Below, piece after piece: positions 35,401-45,498 of a stretch of DNA of 64,000 nucleotides. Position numbers and translations under genes: made by a program. The DNA comes from OLB7 sp966250335 (lineage in GTDB: Bacteria > Bacteroidota > Ignavibacteria > OLB7): contig CBINGZ010000007.1 in NCBI GenBank assembly GCA_966250335.1, forward strand, positions 109,875-173,874. Direction: 5' to 3'. Position 1 is the first letter of the stretch. Each line of letters opens with the position of its first letter. Below the pieces are notes generated by a model. The model ran no database searches, had not been told where the DNA came from, and was given only the letters and a program-made list of their open reading frames with translations.

Positions 35401-38400
35401 CTACTGCGGCCGCCCGGTCACCTTGAACATGAAGCCGTGATTCCTCGCATCGCATCCCTCCGGGAAGATGGTCGCGGTCTTCACCAGGAAGGTGTTCGGA
35501 TGGACTGTGCCTCCCCCATCGGTCCACTGCTTCATCGGCGATACGATGATCGTGGCGCAGGGGGTCTGTTCATCCAGGTTCTCGCTGGTCAGCGTCGCCG
35601 TGATCGAGGATCTGCCGACCAGGGAGAGGGGCGCCCCCGTGTGGGGATCGAGCACGTCGACGATGACGCGCACCAGTCCCAGCGCCACCGGCACGACCTG
35701 GGTGACGCCGAACTCGGAGTTGATCACCGCCCCCGCGTCGATCTGGCCCCAGGCGTAGAGGACGTTGTCGGTATAGGTCGATCCCTTGAACGGGAGGCGT
35801 CCGCCGACGATGCTGGAGCCGTCGTTCTCGTCGAAGACCGTCGAATGGCCGTTGTACGATACTTCGAACGCGTTCGAGCGGAGGTTCTGGCCGTTGACGG
35901 TATCGCCGTTGCCGATGATGAAGATCGGTTCGTCCTGGCGGGCCGCGGTCGAGTTCGTCTTGCGCCAGGCCATGCTGCCGAGTTCCATGTTGAACGCGCC
36001 GATAACGGTCTGGGCGTAGCTGCGGGCGATCAGGTAATCGCCGCCGGGGATGGTGGCGCTGCTGCCGTCGCCGGGGTTGACCCCGGGGGTCGTCCAGAGG
36101 ATGCGGTTGCCGGCGCCGCCGCCGATCGTCGCGTCCTTCGCGTAGATCTCATTGTAGAAGCCGCCGCCGATCGTGCTGTTGCTGGGGGCGCCGAAGCCGA
36201 CCTGCTGGTTGATGATCCCGTGCTCTCCGCCGGCGATCGTCGCCACCGAGCCGTTGTTCTCGTTCTGCACGCCGCCGCCGACGGTGCCGTGAGCGGCCAG
36301 GGCGCGGTTGGTGTTGCCGCCGCCGACCGTGGCGCCGAAGCCGGTGGAGATGTTGGAGATGCCGCCGCCGATCGTCGTCTGGTTTCCGTTCGCCAGGTTC
36401 CCCTGTCCGCCGCCGATCGTTGCGTAGTTGACCGTGGCCCGGTTCCCGGAGCCGCCGCCGATGAAGCTCCATGATCCGAGAGCCAGATTGTCCTGACCGC
36501 CGCCGGCAAAGGAATAGTTGCCGTCGGCATAGTTGCCGAAGCCGCCGCCGACCGCCGCGTAATACTGCGCGCGGTTGGAATGGCCGCCGGTGATCGCCGC
36601 ATAGAAATCGTTGGCCCGGTTGTTGATGCCGCCCGCCACCGTCGATGTATGTCCGCTTGCGACATTGTCCTGACCGCCGCCGACCGTGGCGTTATTGGCC
36701 AGGGCAAGGTTGGCCCAGCCGCCGGAGACGGTGCTCCACGACGAGTTCGCCAGATTGCTCTGGCCGCCGCCGACGAAGCTCCATGATCCGGAGGCCGTGT
36801 TGGACTGGCCGCCGCCGGTGAAGGAGTAGTCGCCGTCGGCATGGTTGCCGAAACCGCCGCCGACTGCCGCATAGTACTCGGCACGGTTGGAATGCCCTCC
36901 GGTGATCGCCGCATAGATATTGTTCGCCCGGTTGCTGATGCCGCCGCCGATGGTTGAAGTGTTACCGATCGCGATATTATCCTGACCGCCGCCGATCGTC
37001 ACGTGGTTGTTGGTCGCCTGGTTGCTGGCGCCGCCGCCGACGGTGCTCCATGCTCCGCTCGCCGTGTTGGACTCGCCGCCGCCGATGAAGGAGTAGTCGC
37101 CGTCGGCATGGTTGCCGAACCCGCCTCCTGCGGTAGCATAATATTCGGCGCGGTTGGAATGGCCGCCGGTAATGGCTGCGTAGAAATCGTTCGCCCGATT
37201 CTGGAGACCGCCGCCGATGGTCGAGGTATGGCCGGCTGCGATATTACTATCGCCGCCGCCGATCGTTGCGTTGTTGTTGTCCGCGTGGTTATCCAGGCCG
37301 CCGCCGACCACGGCCCATGTTCCGTTCGCGATATTCGTCTGACCGCCGCCGACAAAGGAGTAGTCCAGCGCCGCGGCGTTATCGAACCCACCGACAAGCG
37401 ACGCCCATGTCCCGTTCGCGGCATTCGTCTGCCCGCCGCCGACGACGGCATAATCTTGTGACGCGGTGTTGTCGAATCCGCCGAGAATCGAGGACCAGCT
37501 TCCTGTGGCGGAATTGCTCTCTCCGCCGCCGATGACCGCATCCTGATCCGTTGTTTCGTTGTCGTCGCCCGAGATCGTGGCCGATCCCTCGCCTGATGCG
37601 ATATTGCTTCGTCCGCCGCCGATGAAATTGTGGTTCTGGGTGGCCTCGTTTTCTTCCCCGCCGGAGATCGTGGAATGGCCGACGTTGGTCACCGTGTTGC
37701 CGAGCACGTTGTGCTGACCGCCGCCGATGGTCCCGTATTCGACGAAGCGGGTCCCGGGGCCGATGAGATGCTCGGCTCCACCGCTGATCACGGCATAGTC
37801 CGAACCGTTCTGGATCAGATTGGCCGCCGCCGCCGCATTACCGCCGCCTGCGATCGTGGCGCCGATGGTCGCGTTAGTGATGGTATTGGCGAGATGCCCC
37901 CCCACGATATTCGGCGTGTTGGTGCCGTTCGGCTGGTAGGTCATGATCTTCTCACCGTTGACCATGACCGTGAAATCGGCCCCGGTGGCGGCGCCGGGGG
38001 GATCGCTCGTGCCGATCCAGTCCGCCGCGATGGGATAGACGATACCAGGGAATCCCTCGATCCTTGCGTCACCGACGATCGACCAGTAGAGATCTCCGGT
38101 CCCGGCCTTCTCGGCACTCCCCTTCTCGCTCGAGCTCTCCTTGGAGTCCGCCCCGATGATCACACTCCCCGTGATCTTGTCGTAATTGACTCCCGTTCCG
38201 ATAAAGTTCAGCGGGGCTCCCCTGTCGGTCACCTTTTCACCGTTGACCCGGATTTCTCCCACATACTCGGCCCCGATCTTCGCGGCGGTGACCGACCCGT
38301 CGGCGATCTTCTCGGTCGCGACGGCGGCATCGGCCAGCTTCTCCGTGCCGACGGCTCCCTCCGCGATCTTGTCGGCCGTGATCGACCCGTCGGCGACGTT

Positions 38401-38802
38401 CAGGGCGTACGGCGCGGCGCTCATCGCCGTCAGCGGGCGCATCTCCTCGCCGCCGGCGATCCTGACCCCGACCCAGAGAGGTCTGTCCATGTCGACCGAG
38501 GCGGGAAGCGGTCTGCCGCCGCCGAGCTGGAGGCTGAAGACCCCTCCCACGATCCGTGCCGTATAGACGTCGGCCCAGACGGGGGTTCCGCCCGCCTCGT
38601 CGCCGTAGAGAGTAACGACGATCGGATAGTCCCCGTCACCGATCGGCGCGCCGTCGCGCCCGGTGACGAGCCCCTGATAGCTGACGGTCTGCGGCGTCCC
38701 GGCAGACGTCCCGTCCGGCGTCTGCTGCGCGGAAACGTCCGCGGCGACGAGAAATACCCCCGCGAGGGCGAGCGCCCGCGCAATCGATAGCGTGCGATTC
38801 AT
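35401..38802 (-). CDS. Large surface protein with beta-roll (YadA-head-like) repeats
   Basis: The 1133 residues begin with a signal peptide (cleavage near VSAQQ). Residues about 30-150 form a beta domain with S-Y-Q-G-L-V and R-P-L-W-V-G-V-R. Next is a stretch of ADKIAEGAVGTEKLADAAVATEKIADG type, a low-complexity I/A/D/K repeat typical of tail-fibre-like linkers. Residues about 300-925 are more than thirty copies of a 14-16-residue unit of the form S-x-I-G-G-G-x-x-N-x-A-x-G, the head repeat of trimeric adhesins and left-handed beta-rolls. A C-terminal domain of about 150 residues includes F-I-I-G-N-G-D-T and ends without a T9SS sorting domain or YadA anchor. It is probably a long exposed adhesin; export route unknown. 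Confidence 0.75.
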   Translation of the reverse strand: MNRTLSIARALALAGVFLVAADVSAQQTPDGTSAGTPQTVSYQGLVTGRDGAPIGDGDYPIVVTLYGDEAGGTPVWADVYTARIVGGVFSLQLGGGRPLPASVDMDRPLWVGVRIAGGEEMRPLTAMSAAPYALNVADGSITADKIAEGAVGTEKLADAAVATEKIADGSVTAAKIGAEYVGEIRVNGEKVTDRGAPLNFIGTGVNYDKITGSVIIGADSKESSSEKGSAEKAGTGDLYWSIVGDARIEGFPGIVYPIAADWIGTSDPPGAATGADFTVMVNGEKIMTYQPNGTNTPNIVGGHLANTITNATIGATIAGGGNAAAAANLIQNGSDYAVISGGAEHLIGPGTRFVEYGTIGGGQHNVLGNTVTNVGHSTISGGEENEATQNHNFIGGGRSNIASGEGSATISGDDNETTDQDAVIGGGESNSATGSWSSILGGFDNTASQDYAVVGGGQTNAANGTWASLVGGFDNAAALDYSFVGGGQTNIANGTWAVVGGGLDNHADNNNATIGGGDSNIAAGHTSTIGGGLQNRANDFYAAITGGHSNRAEYYATAGGGFGNHADGDYSFIGGGESNTASGAWSTVGGGASNQATNNHVTIGGGQDNIAIGNTSTIGGGISNRANNIYAAITGGHSNRAEYYAAVGGGFGNHADGDYSFTGGGQSNTASGSWSFVGGGQSNLANSSWSTVSGGWANLALANNATVGGGQDNVASGHTSTVAGGINNRANDFYAAITGGHSNRAQYYAAVGGGFGNYADGNYSFAGGGQDNLALGSWSFIGGGSGNRATVNYATIGGGQGNLANGNQTTIGGGISNISTGFGATVGGGNTNRALAAHGTVGGGVQNENNGSVATIAGGEHGIINQQVGFGAPSNSTIGGGFYNEIYAKDATIGGGAGNRILWTTPGVNPGDGSSATIPGGDYLIARSYAQTVIGAFNMELGSMAWRKTNSTAARQDEPIFIIGNGDTVNGQNLRSNAFEVSYNGHSTVFDENDGSSIVGGRLPFKGSTYTDNVLYAWGQIDAGAVINSEFGVTQVVPVALGLVRVIVDVLDPHTGAPLSLVGRSSITATLTSENLDEQTPCATIIVSPMKQWTDGGGTVHPNTFLVKTATIFPEGCDARNHGFMFKVTGRPQ
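36030..37900 (-). repeat. Tandem imperfect 42-48-bp coding repeat
   Basis: This is the DNA of the beta-roll. On the plus strand it recurs as a GCCGCCGCCGATC-like core every 42-48 bases with varied spacers. Some longer blocks repeat as sets (for example the Y-A-A-I-T-G-G-H-S-N-R-A unit occurs three times, near 36600, 36900 and 37180), which suggests past duplication of multi-repeat blocks. Confidence 0.8.
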
Positions 38803-39401
38803 GGCAGTGTTCCGAAAGATATGGTTGAGGAGGATGGGGTGAAGGCGCGGCCCCGCGCCCCTACGACGCTTGTCGATCCCCGATTAATCCGATATTGTTG
38901 TTCAGGACACGACGATGTCGTCCGAAGCCGCCCGGTCGGCGGTCTCGGCTATCTATATCGCAAGGCCACCGACGGACCTTCAGAGATTCTCTCCCTTCGT
39001 TCCGCCTCCGGAACCCGGCCGCCGACGCGCGGGACAAAAGCATCCCCCGCCCCGGTCCTTCCGGACCCCGGTATATGATGAAGACCCCGGTATGTGAATG
39101 ATGAGATGTTCCTGCCCGACCGTAGGATGAAGCGGCATGACAGGATCGTATGGCGATGATAGTGGCGTGCGGGCCACGAATCTATCGGGTGTGGATGTAA
39201 GATAGCAGGAGATCGCCCGATTGATGCTCGGTAATTATTAGGTACGTCGGATCATGCTCCATTCGGGAGATTCGGCGACGCAAAGAAAAGGGTCGATCCT
39301 TCCGCCGAATTCGCCATCTTTCGCCCGACGGGCTCCCCGCCCGCGGCTGATGTGAGAAGTCTCTCCCTCCCCGGTGTCTATAGGACTATTATGTGATCAT
39401 C
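38803..39401. other. Intergenic region with palindrome and a short tandem repeat, no gene
   Basis: About 600 bases separate the divergent repeat-protein and protease genes and should hold both promoters. I see no supported reading frame. At 38844-38859 GGCGCGG-CC-CCGCGCC is a perfect palindrome followed by CCTACGACG, and it recalls the element near 5632. At 39064-39101 a 19-bp unit starting GACCCCGGTAT occurs twice with a few differences. Confidence 0.4.
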
Positions 39402-42323
39402 ATGAAGTCTTCGGCGCGCACACCAGATCGATACGGCCCCGCCCCTCGTCGGACGCGGGCGCCCGCACATCCCCTTCTTCTTGCGGTTCTCCTTCTTGCC
39501 GTCGCGTACGACGCTGCCGGACAGCGGGCGGAGGGGACTCCACACCCGGAAGCCCTTCCCGGCAGGCTCCTGCTGAAGTTCACGGCAGGCTCCGTCGCGG
39601 CGCGCGAGGTACCGGACCCGATCACCGCTCCGCTGAGGAACAGGTATCGTATCGGGTCGATACGTCCCTGGATCGCGCCGGCGCTCCTTCGACCGACCGG
39701 ATGGGAGACCGCTCTCGCACGCGGGAATCACGTATCCGGTCTCGGCCGTATCGTCACCGTCGAGTACGGAGCCGACATCCCCCCCGAAACCGCCGCCGCG
39801 GAATTCTCCGCGCTCCCCGGCGTCGAGTACGCGGAACCGGTTTATCGCCGCACGATCTTCTATCTCCCCAACGATCCCGGCGTCTCCAGCCAGTGGTATC
39901 TGGGGCAGATAGGAGCAGTGAAGGGATGGGAACGACTGAAGGCCGATTCCTCCATGCTGATCGCCGTGGTCGACGTCGGGATCGATCTCTCGCATCGCGA
40001 TCTGCGCGACGCGATCCGTTTCAACCCCGGCGAGAGCGGCTTCGACCAGCTCGGCCGCGATCGCCGCTCCAACGGAATCGACGACGACGGCAACGGCTTC
40101 GTCGACGACTGGAGGGGATACGACTTCGCCGGAAACGACGGAACGGCCGGAGACAACGATCCCACCGGCGTCTCCTGGCACGGCACTCACGTGGCGGGCA
40201 TCGCCGCGGCAAGCGGCGACAACGGGATCGGGATCGCCGGTGTCGCCTACGGCGCGATGATCCTCCCGGTCAAGATCGCATCGGATGAATCGGGGGACGA
40301 TCCTTCTCTCACGGAGGGATACCCGGCGATCCTCTATGCGGCACGCATGGGGGCGAAGGTCATCAACTGCAGCTGGGGAGGCCTGGGGGATTCGCGCGCG
40401 GAACAGGAGGTGATCGACGAAGTCACCGGCATGGGAAGCCTGGTGGTGGCCGCGGCGGGAAATCTCGGCTCCACCTTCCTCTCCTATCCGGCCTCCTACC
40501 GCGGAGTTCTCTCGGTCGCCTCGCTGGACGACGACGGGCGGCTCTCCAGCTTCAGCGATCGGAACACGAGAGTGGGGATATCGGCGCCGGGGGACGGCAT
40601 CTACTCGACCCTCTCCCCGACCGACGGCGTCCAGTACGGCTACTCCGACGGCACCTCGATGGCCGCGCCGATGGTCTCCGCCGCAGCCGCGCTGGTACGT
40701 CGTCTCTACCCCGACCTGACGCCCGACCAGACGGCCGCCGTTCTGCGCGCGACCGCAACCGATATATCGGCGCTGAACCGGAACCAGCGCTACATGTACG
40801 GCGGCGGCCGCCTCGATATCGATAAGGCCCTGGCGGTCGGACCGACGACCGTGGCGGCCGATGTGGCGAGCTACACCGTATGGAACGGCAACGGCGACGA
40901 GGTGATCGAGCCGGGCGAACGGGTCGGCGTCTCCGCGACCGTCAGGAATCTGCTGGCTCCGGCGTCGAAGGTCGTCATGGAGCTGGAGCAGATGTCGGGG
41001 GGGATATCCCTTCCAACATTACGATATGATCTGGGACCGATGGGGGCCGGGGAGAGCAAAACGATCCCCTACGGCACGTTCGCCTTCACGATGCCGAAGG
41101 AGGTCCCGGTCGATCTGACGCTTCCGATCGCCCTCCGGCTCTACGACGGCGACAGGGAGCTCGGCGCCACGACCTTCGATCTCCTCGTCAACCCGAACTA
41201 CGGCAGCACCACCAGCGGCGCCGTGACCGCGACCTTCATGGGAGACGGACGGATCGGCTTCAACGACTTCCCCGCAAACTCTATCGGAAAAGGATTTACC
41301 GTCGGCTTCAGCCCGACGATCCTGGCCGAAGGGGGACTCCTGCTCGGCCTGGGCCCCGACCGCATGGCCGATGTGGTGCGGGGAAGCGACGGCATCAACC
41401 AGAGCAGGGGTCTGCAGACGGTCAGCCCCTACCGCGCCGAGTACAACGAAAAGATGCGCGCCGAAGTCGGTCACGCCCGGTTCGACGATGCCCACCTGCC
41501 GGCCGGTCGCAGGGTCGGCGCCCGGGTGGAGCTGACGACGTACGCGTTCAACAACGAACGGGAGATCCTCGCGCTCTATAGAATAGAGAACAGCAGCGAC
41601 GTGACACTTCAGGATCTCTACTGTTCTCTCTATATGGACTGGGATCTGGGCCCCGCCGAGGAGGCGAACAGAACAGGGTTCGATCCGGCGCTGCGCCTCG
41701 GCTACATGCAGAACGCCGAGAACGCCACACGGCCGATGGCGGGAGTCGTCCTGCTGAGCGACCAGCCGATGAACGTCCGCGCCCTCGACAACAGGAGAGC
41801 TCCCCTGAGCAACGGCTTCACCCCCGCGGAGAAATGGGATGCGATCAGGGGAGGAATCAGCCGCACCGTCTCGCTGGACGGCGACTGCTCCATGCTGATC
41901 GGCGCCGGACCGATCACGCTCGCTCCCGGAGAGGATACGACGATTGCCGTGGCGATCGTCGCCGGAGCGACCCTTGCCGAGCTGCGGAATCTGGCGGGAT
42001 CGGCGTTCGAACGGTTCGAGTCGTTTGGGGGCAGGCCGGGAGGCCCGGTCTCCCTTCCGGTCGGGATCGATCTCGCGGTTGCCGGACCGAACCCGTTCAT
42101 GCACGATGCGTTGATCGAACTCCGTCTGGGGGAGCCGGGAGAAGGGACACTGGAGGTCTGGGACAGTCTGGGAGAACGGGTCGCCCTCCTTGCCGACGGC
42201 GAGCAGGAGAGCGGAACCCACCGATTCCGTTTCAGCCCCGATTCGGGGGGAGGGGTCTATTTCGTCAGATATCGCTCGGGGGAGACCAGCCTGGTACGGA
42301 AGCTGGTCCGCTTCGCTCCCTGA
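39402..42323 (+). CDS. Subtilisin-like S8 serine protease, T9SS-secreted
   Basis: The ATG at 39402 is preferred to the GTG at 39393. A long basic leader then a hydrophobic core (LLLAVLLLAVAYDAAGQ) form the signal. A prodomain of about 120 residues ends near the element S-A-L-P-G-V-E-Y-A-E-P-V-Y. The catalytic triad is Asp in I-A-V-V-D-V-G-I-D, His in WHGTHVAGIA and Ser in DGTSMAAPMV. A Ca2+-like loop GIDDDGNGFVDDWRGYDF sits between Asp and His. A beta-rich region of about 350 residues follows, and a T9SS type-A domain (V-A-G-P-N-P-F, V-W-D-S-L-G-E-R-V, G-G-V-Y-F-V-R) ends the protein. It is a large secreted or surface protease, about 970 residues. The gene at 42600 is its paralog. Confidence 0.92.
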   Translation: MKSSARTPDRYGPAPRRTRAPAHPLLLAVLLLAVAYDAAGQRAEGTPHPEALPGRLLLKFTAGSVAAREVPDPITAPLRNRYRIGSIRPWIAPALLRPTGWETALARGNHVSGLGRIVTVEYGADIPPETAAAEFSALPGVEYAEPVYRRTIFYLPNDPGVSSQWYLGQIGAVKGWERLKADSSMLIAVVDVGIDLSHRDLRDAIRFNPGESGFDQLGRDRRSNGIDDDGNGFVDDWRGYDFAGNDGTAGDNDPTGVSWHGTHVAGIAAASGDNGIGIAGVAYGAMILPVKIASDESGDDPSLTEGYPAILYAARMGAKVINCSWGGLGDSRAEQEVIDEVTGMGSLVVAAAGNLGSTFLSYPASYRGVLSVASLDDDGRLSSFSDRNTRVGISAPGDGIYSTLSPTDGVQYGYSDGTSMAAPMVSAAAALVRRLYPDLTPDQTAAVLRATATDISALNRNQRYMYGGGRLDIDKALAVGPTTVAADVASYTVWNGNGDEVIEPGERVGVSATVRNLLAPASKVVMELEQMSGGISLPTLRYDLGPMGAGESKTIPYGTFAFTMPKEVPVDLTLPIALRLYDGDRELGATTFDLLVNPNYGSTTSGAVTATFMGDGRIGFNDFPANSIGKGFTVGFSPTILAEGGLLLGLGPDRMADVVRGSDGINQSRGLQTVSPYRAEYNEKMRAEVGHARFDDAHLPAGRRVGARVELTTYAFNNEREILALYRIENSSDVTLQDLYCSLYMDWDLGPAEEANRTGFDPALRLGYMQNAENATRPMAGVVLLSDQPMNVRALDNRRAPLSNGFTPAEKWDAIRGGISRTVSLDGDCSMLIGAGPITLAPGEDTTIAVAIVAGATLAELRNLAGSAFERFESFGGRPGGPVSLPVGIDLAVAGPNPFMHDALIELRLGEPGEGTLEVWDSLGERVALLADGEQESGTHRFRFSPDSGGGVYFVRYRSGETSLVRKLVRFAP

Positions 42324-42599
42324 TCGAACGGGAGTCGAGATGAGACGGCCGCCGGTATTGTCCGAACAAAACAGTCCGGTTATGTTCCGGCGGCACTAAC
42401 TTCCAGATAGTGTAAGGTGTTATCCGGGACACGGGATAAAGGAGGCTCCAGGTTCCGAATTGTACACTCCGGGGGAGGTGTGCCATTCGTAACGTGGAGA
42501 ATCGTCTTCCACCGCATCCCGGCAGTGCCCGGCCCCTCCGAGCTTCAAGATTCGTATCGTCCTATTCCATCTATTCGCTCAGTCACCCAGAGAGTCGTC

Positions 42600-45467
42600 A
42601 TGAAATCTCGCATGCTCCTTGCCGTTCTGCTCCTTTCCGCGACCGTTGCGTTCGGTCAGGAACGTCGGGAGCCCCCCAAGGGAACCAGAGGGATGATCGC
42701 CGGCCGTGTCCTGGTCAAGGTCACGCGCGAGGCCTTCACGCAGGGCCCGTCGGCCTCCATGTTCGGCGCCGCGGCGTCGGAGTTCGCCCTCGGGAAGATC
42801 GCCCCGTGGCTCAGGCCGGAGCTGGTCCGGTTCAGGCTTCCGATGTACAAGGGAGGCTCCACCACCGAGGCCCCGGCGCTTGCGCTCCGGAGGATCATGG
42901 TCGTGGAGTACGGATCGGGCGCATCACCGGTCGAGGTCGCCCGCGCCCTGAACGGCATGCCGGGAGTGGAATATGCCGAGCCGATCTACATCCGCCGTCC
43001 CCTCTACACCCCGAACGATCCGCATCTCGACAAGCAGTGGTATCTCGATCTGATCAAGGCTCCGGAGGCATGGGATATCGCCCGGGCCGACAGCACGATC
43101 CTCGTCGCCGTCACCGACACCGGTGTCGAACTCGATCATGAGGATCTGAAGGATGCGATCTGGAAGAACAGCGGCGAGACGGGCCCCGACGGGGCCGGCG
43201 GCGACCGCGCCACCAACGGCAAGGATGACGACGGCAACGGCTACATCGACGATTACAGAGGCTACGACTTCTCCGGCGCCGACGGCCGCACCCCGGACAA
43301 CGACCCGACCCCCCGCGACAACCACGGAACGCTCGTCTCAGGGCTCGTCGTCGCCACGGGAAACAACGACAAGGGAATCGTCGGCATCGGGCACGGCGCC
43401 CGTCTGATGCCCCTGAAGGTCGCCGACGAATACACCGACCCGGAGATCAACACCGGCTTCGAGGGGATTCTCTACGCCGCGAAGATGGGAGCCCATATCA
43501 TCAACTGCAGCTGGGGGGACGACAACTGGTCGCGCGCCGAACAGGAGATACTCGACGTCGTCCACCGTGACTACAACGTGATGGTGATCGCCGCCGCCGG
43601 CAACGGAGGGAGCGCGGAACCGATCTACCCGGCCTCCTACAGAGGAGTCTTCTCCATCGCCGCCACCGGACAGTTCGACGAGAAGGCGAGCTTCAGCCGC
43701 TTCAACTACGCCGTCGATCTGGCGGCGCCCGGCGTGCAGATCTACAGCACGACGATCGCAAATCGATATGCCAGCGACGGCGGGACCTCCTTCTCCTGCC
43801 CGATCGTGGCGGGGGGAGCGGCGGTGATCAAGAAGCATTTTCCGTCGCTGACCGGCCGCGAGATCGAGGAGGTCCTCCGCGCGAACTCGGACGACATCTC
43901 GGCGTCGCTCGATCCGGTCCACGCCGACAAGCTCGGATCGGGGAGGCTGAATCTGCTCCGCGCGCTGACCGTGGGACCAAATATCGCCTCTGCCCGCGTG
44001 ATCGACTATACCGTCATCGACGCCTCCGGCGACGGCATTGCCGACGCCGGAGAGAAGATCACGATCAGGACATCGGTGAAGAACATGCTGGCGGCGGCGC
44101 CGTCGGTGTCGGTGGTGATGGACCCGATCTCCTATCCCCCCCTGGTGATCGAGAACGCGAACTTCGAGCTCGGCGCGATGATCTCCGGGCAGACCACGAT
44201 CCTCCCGGACGGCTCCTTCTCCTTCACGGTTCCCGACCTGAGCCCCAACATGGAGCTCGTCCTCCGGATCTCCGTGACCACGAAGGATCGCACCAATCTC
44301 GAGTTCATCAAGGTCAGGGTCTCCCCCACCTACGCGACCACCGATCACAACAAGCTGGCGGTGACCTTCAACAGCACGGGGAACCTGGCGTTCGACGGGT
44401 TCAACACCCAGGAGGGGGACGGCTTCACGTACGGCGCGAGCAAGAACCTCCTCTTCCACGGCGGATTCATCGCCGGGGTGGGACCGAACCAGGTCTCGGA
44501 CGTGATCCGCAACGGCGGATTCACGCAGGGCTCGGCGAACGGCTTCCAGATCGTGGCCCCGTACAGGCTCACGCTGGCGAACGACTCCTCGGTCGAGATC
44601 GGCACGGCCCGGTTCGACGACAGGCATAGAGCCGGCGCAAGCAACGTGGGGATCGAGGTCGATATGACCACGAGGGAATATCGCGACTCTGCTCTCAGCA
44701 ATATCGTGCTGGTAAACTATCACCTCCGCAACATCAGCGGGCAGAACCTGGCGGGTCTTCACGCCGGGATCTATCTCGACTGGGATATCGGCATCAACGG
44801 CACGCGCGACAACGTCACCTTCGACGCCGAGCGCAGGATGGGCTTCCAGCGGAACGTCGACGCGCAGCCCGGCTTCGTGGCGGCCGCCGCTCTTCTCTCG
44901 AAGCAGGCGATCGACTTCTTCGCGTTCGACAACGACGACGACGTCAACGGCGTCAACGATTTCCCGATGCCGAAGAAATGGGCGGCCCTCTCCGGAGGCG
45001 TCAGGCGTCCGAACTCGAACATCGGCGACGTCTCGATGATGATCGGCGGCGGCCCCGTCTCGCTGGGGATCGAGGATAGCGCGGACTTCACCTTCGCGCT
45101 GGTCGTGGCCGAGAACTTCCAGGAGCTTCAGAAGTCGGTCGACAAGGCGCGCCAGGTCTTCGGAGGGATCGGAACCGGGGTGGAGACGCCGGAGGAGATC
45201 GCCGCCGCGCTGCAGGTCAGGATATCTCCCAGCCCGATGCGCGGCGCCACCGATTTCTCCTGCCGCATCCCGGAGACCGGCCCGGTCCTCATCAGGCTGT
45301 ACGACCTTCAGGGCCGTCCGGTACGGACCCTGTTCAACGGAGAGGCCGGGGCCGGCGAGCTGCGGATCATGCTCAACGCCGACGATCTGCCGGACGGAGT
45401 CTACATCTACAGCGTCCGCACCGAAGATTTTTCGCAGCAGGGAAAGGTCGTGAAGGTGGGAGAGTAA
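42600..45467 (+). CDS. Second subtilisin-like S8 serine protease, T9SS-secreted
   Basis: The start at 42600 gives a clean signal peptide (MKSRMLLAVLLLSATVAFGQ); the frame open from 42417 is upstream DNA. The plan is the same as in the preceding gene: prodomain ending G-M-P-G-V-E-Y-A-E-P-I-Y, Asp in V-A-V-T-D-T-G-V-E, the loop DDDGNGYIDDYRGYDF, His in D-N-H-G-T-L-V-S-G and Ser in G-G-T-S-F-S-C-P-I-V. A beta-rich region and a T9SS type-A domain follow, closing G-V-Y-I-Y-S-V-R. The 955-residue product is clearly homologous to its neighbour but differs in the active-site surroundings (GTSFSCP instead of GTSMAAP), so specificity may differ. A terminator follows. Confidence 0.93.
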   Translation: MKSRMLLAVLLLSATVAFGQERREPPKGTRGMIAGRVLVKVTREAFTQGPSASMFGAAASEFALGKIAPWLRPELVRFRLPMYKGGSTTEAPALALRRIMVVEYGSGASPVEVARALNGMPGVEYAEPIYIRRPLYTPNDPHLDKQWYLDLIKAPEAWDIARADSTILVAVTDTGVELDHEDLKDAIWKNSGETGPDGAGGDRATNGKDDDGNGYIDDYRGYDFSGADGRTPDNDPTPRDNHGTLVSGLVVATGNNDKGIVGIGHGARLMPLKVADEYTDPEINTGFEGILYAAKMGAHIINCSWGDDNWSRAEQEILDVVHRDYNVMVIAAAGNGGSAEPIYPASYRGVFSIAATGQFDEKASFSRFNYAVDLAAPGVQIYSTTIANRYASDGGTSFSCPIVAGGAAVIKKHFPSLTGREIEEVLRANSDDISASLDPVHADKLGSGRLNLLRALTVGPNIASARVIDYTVIDASGDGIADAGEKITIRTSVKNMLAAAPSVSVVMDPISYPPLVIENANFELGAMISGQTTILPDGSFSFTVPDLSPNMELVLRISVTTKDRTNLEFIKVRVSPTYATTDHNKLAVTFNSTGNLAFDGFNTQEGDGFTYGASKNLLFHGGFIAGVGPNQVSDVIRNGGFTQGSANGFQIVAPYRLTLANDSSVEIGTARFDDRHRAGASNVGIEVDMTTREYRDSALSNIVLVNYHLRNISGQNLAGLHAGIYLDWDIGINGTRDNVTFDAERRMGFQRNVDAQPGFVAAAALLSKQAIDFFAFDNDDDVNGVNDFPMPKKWAALSGGVRRPNSNIGDVSMMIGGGPVSLGIEDSADFTFALVVAENFQELQKSVDKARQVFGGIGTGVETPEEIAAALQVRISPSPMRGATDFSCRIPETGPVLIRLYDLQGRPVRTLFNGEAGAGELRIMLNADDLPDGVYIYSVRTEDFSQQGKVVKVGE

Positions 45468-45498
45468 ACGGTCGGTCGATTCGGGATTCAAGGAAAAG

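Noticed and set aside
36030..37900. Possible CRISPR array, because of regular repeats
   Set aside because: The repeats are imperfect, keep a reading frame of 14-16 codons per unit, and lie inside a long coding gene.
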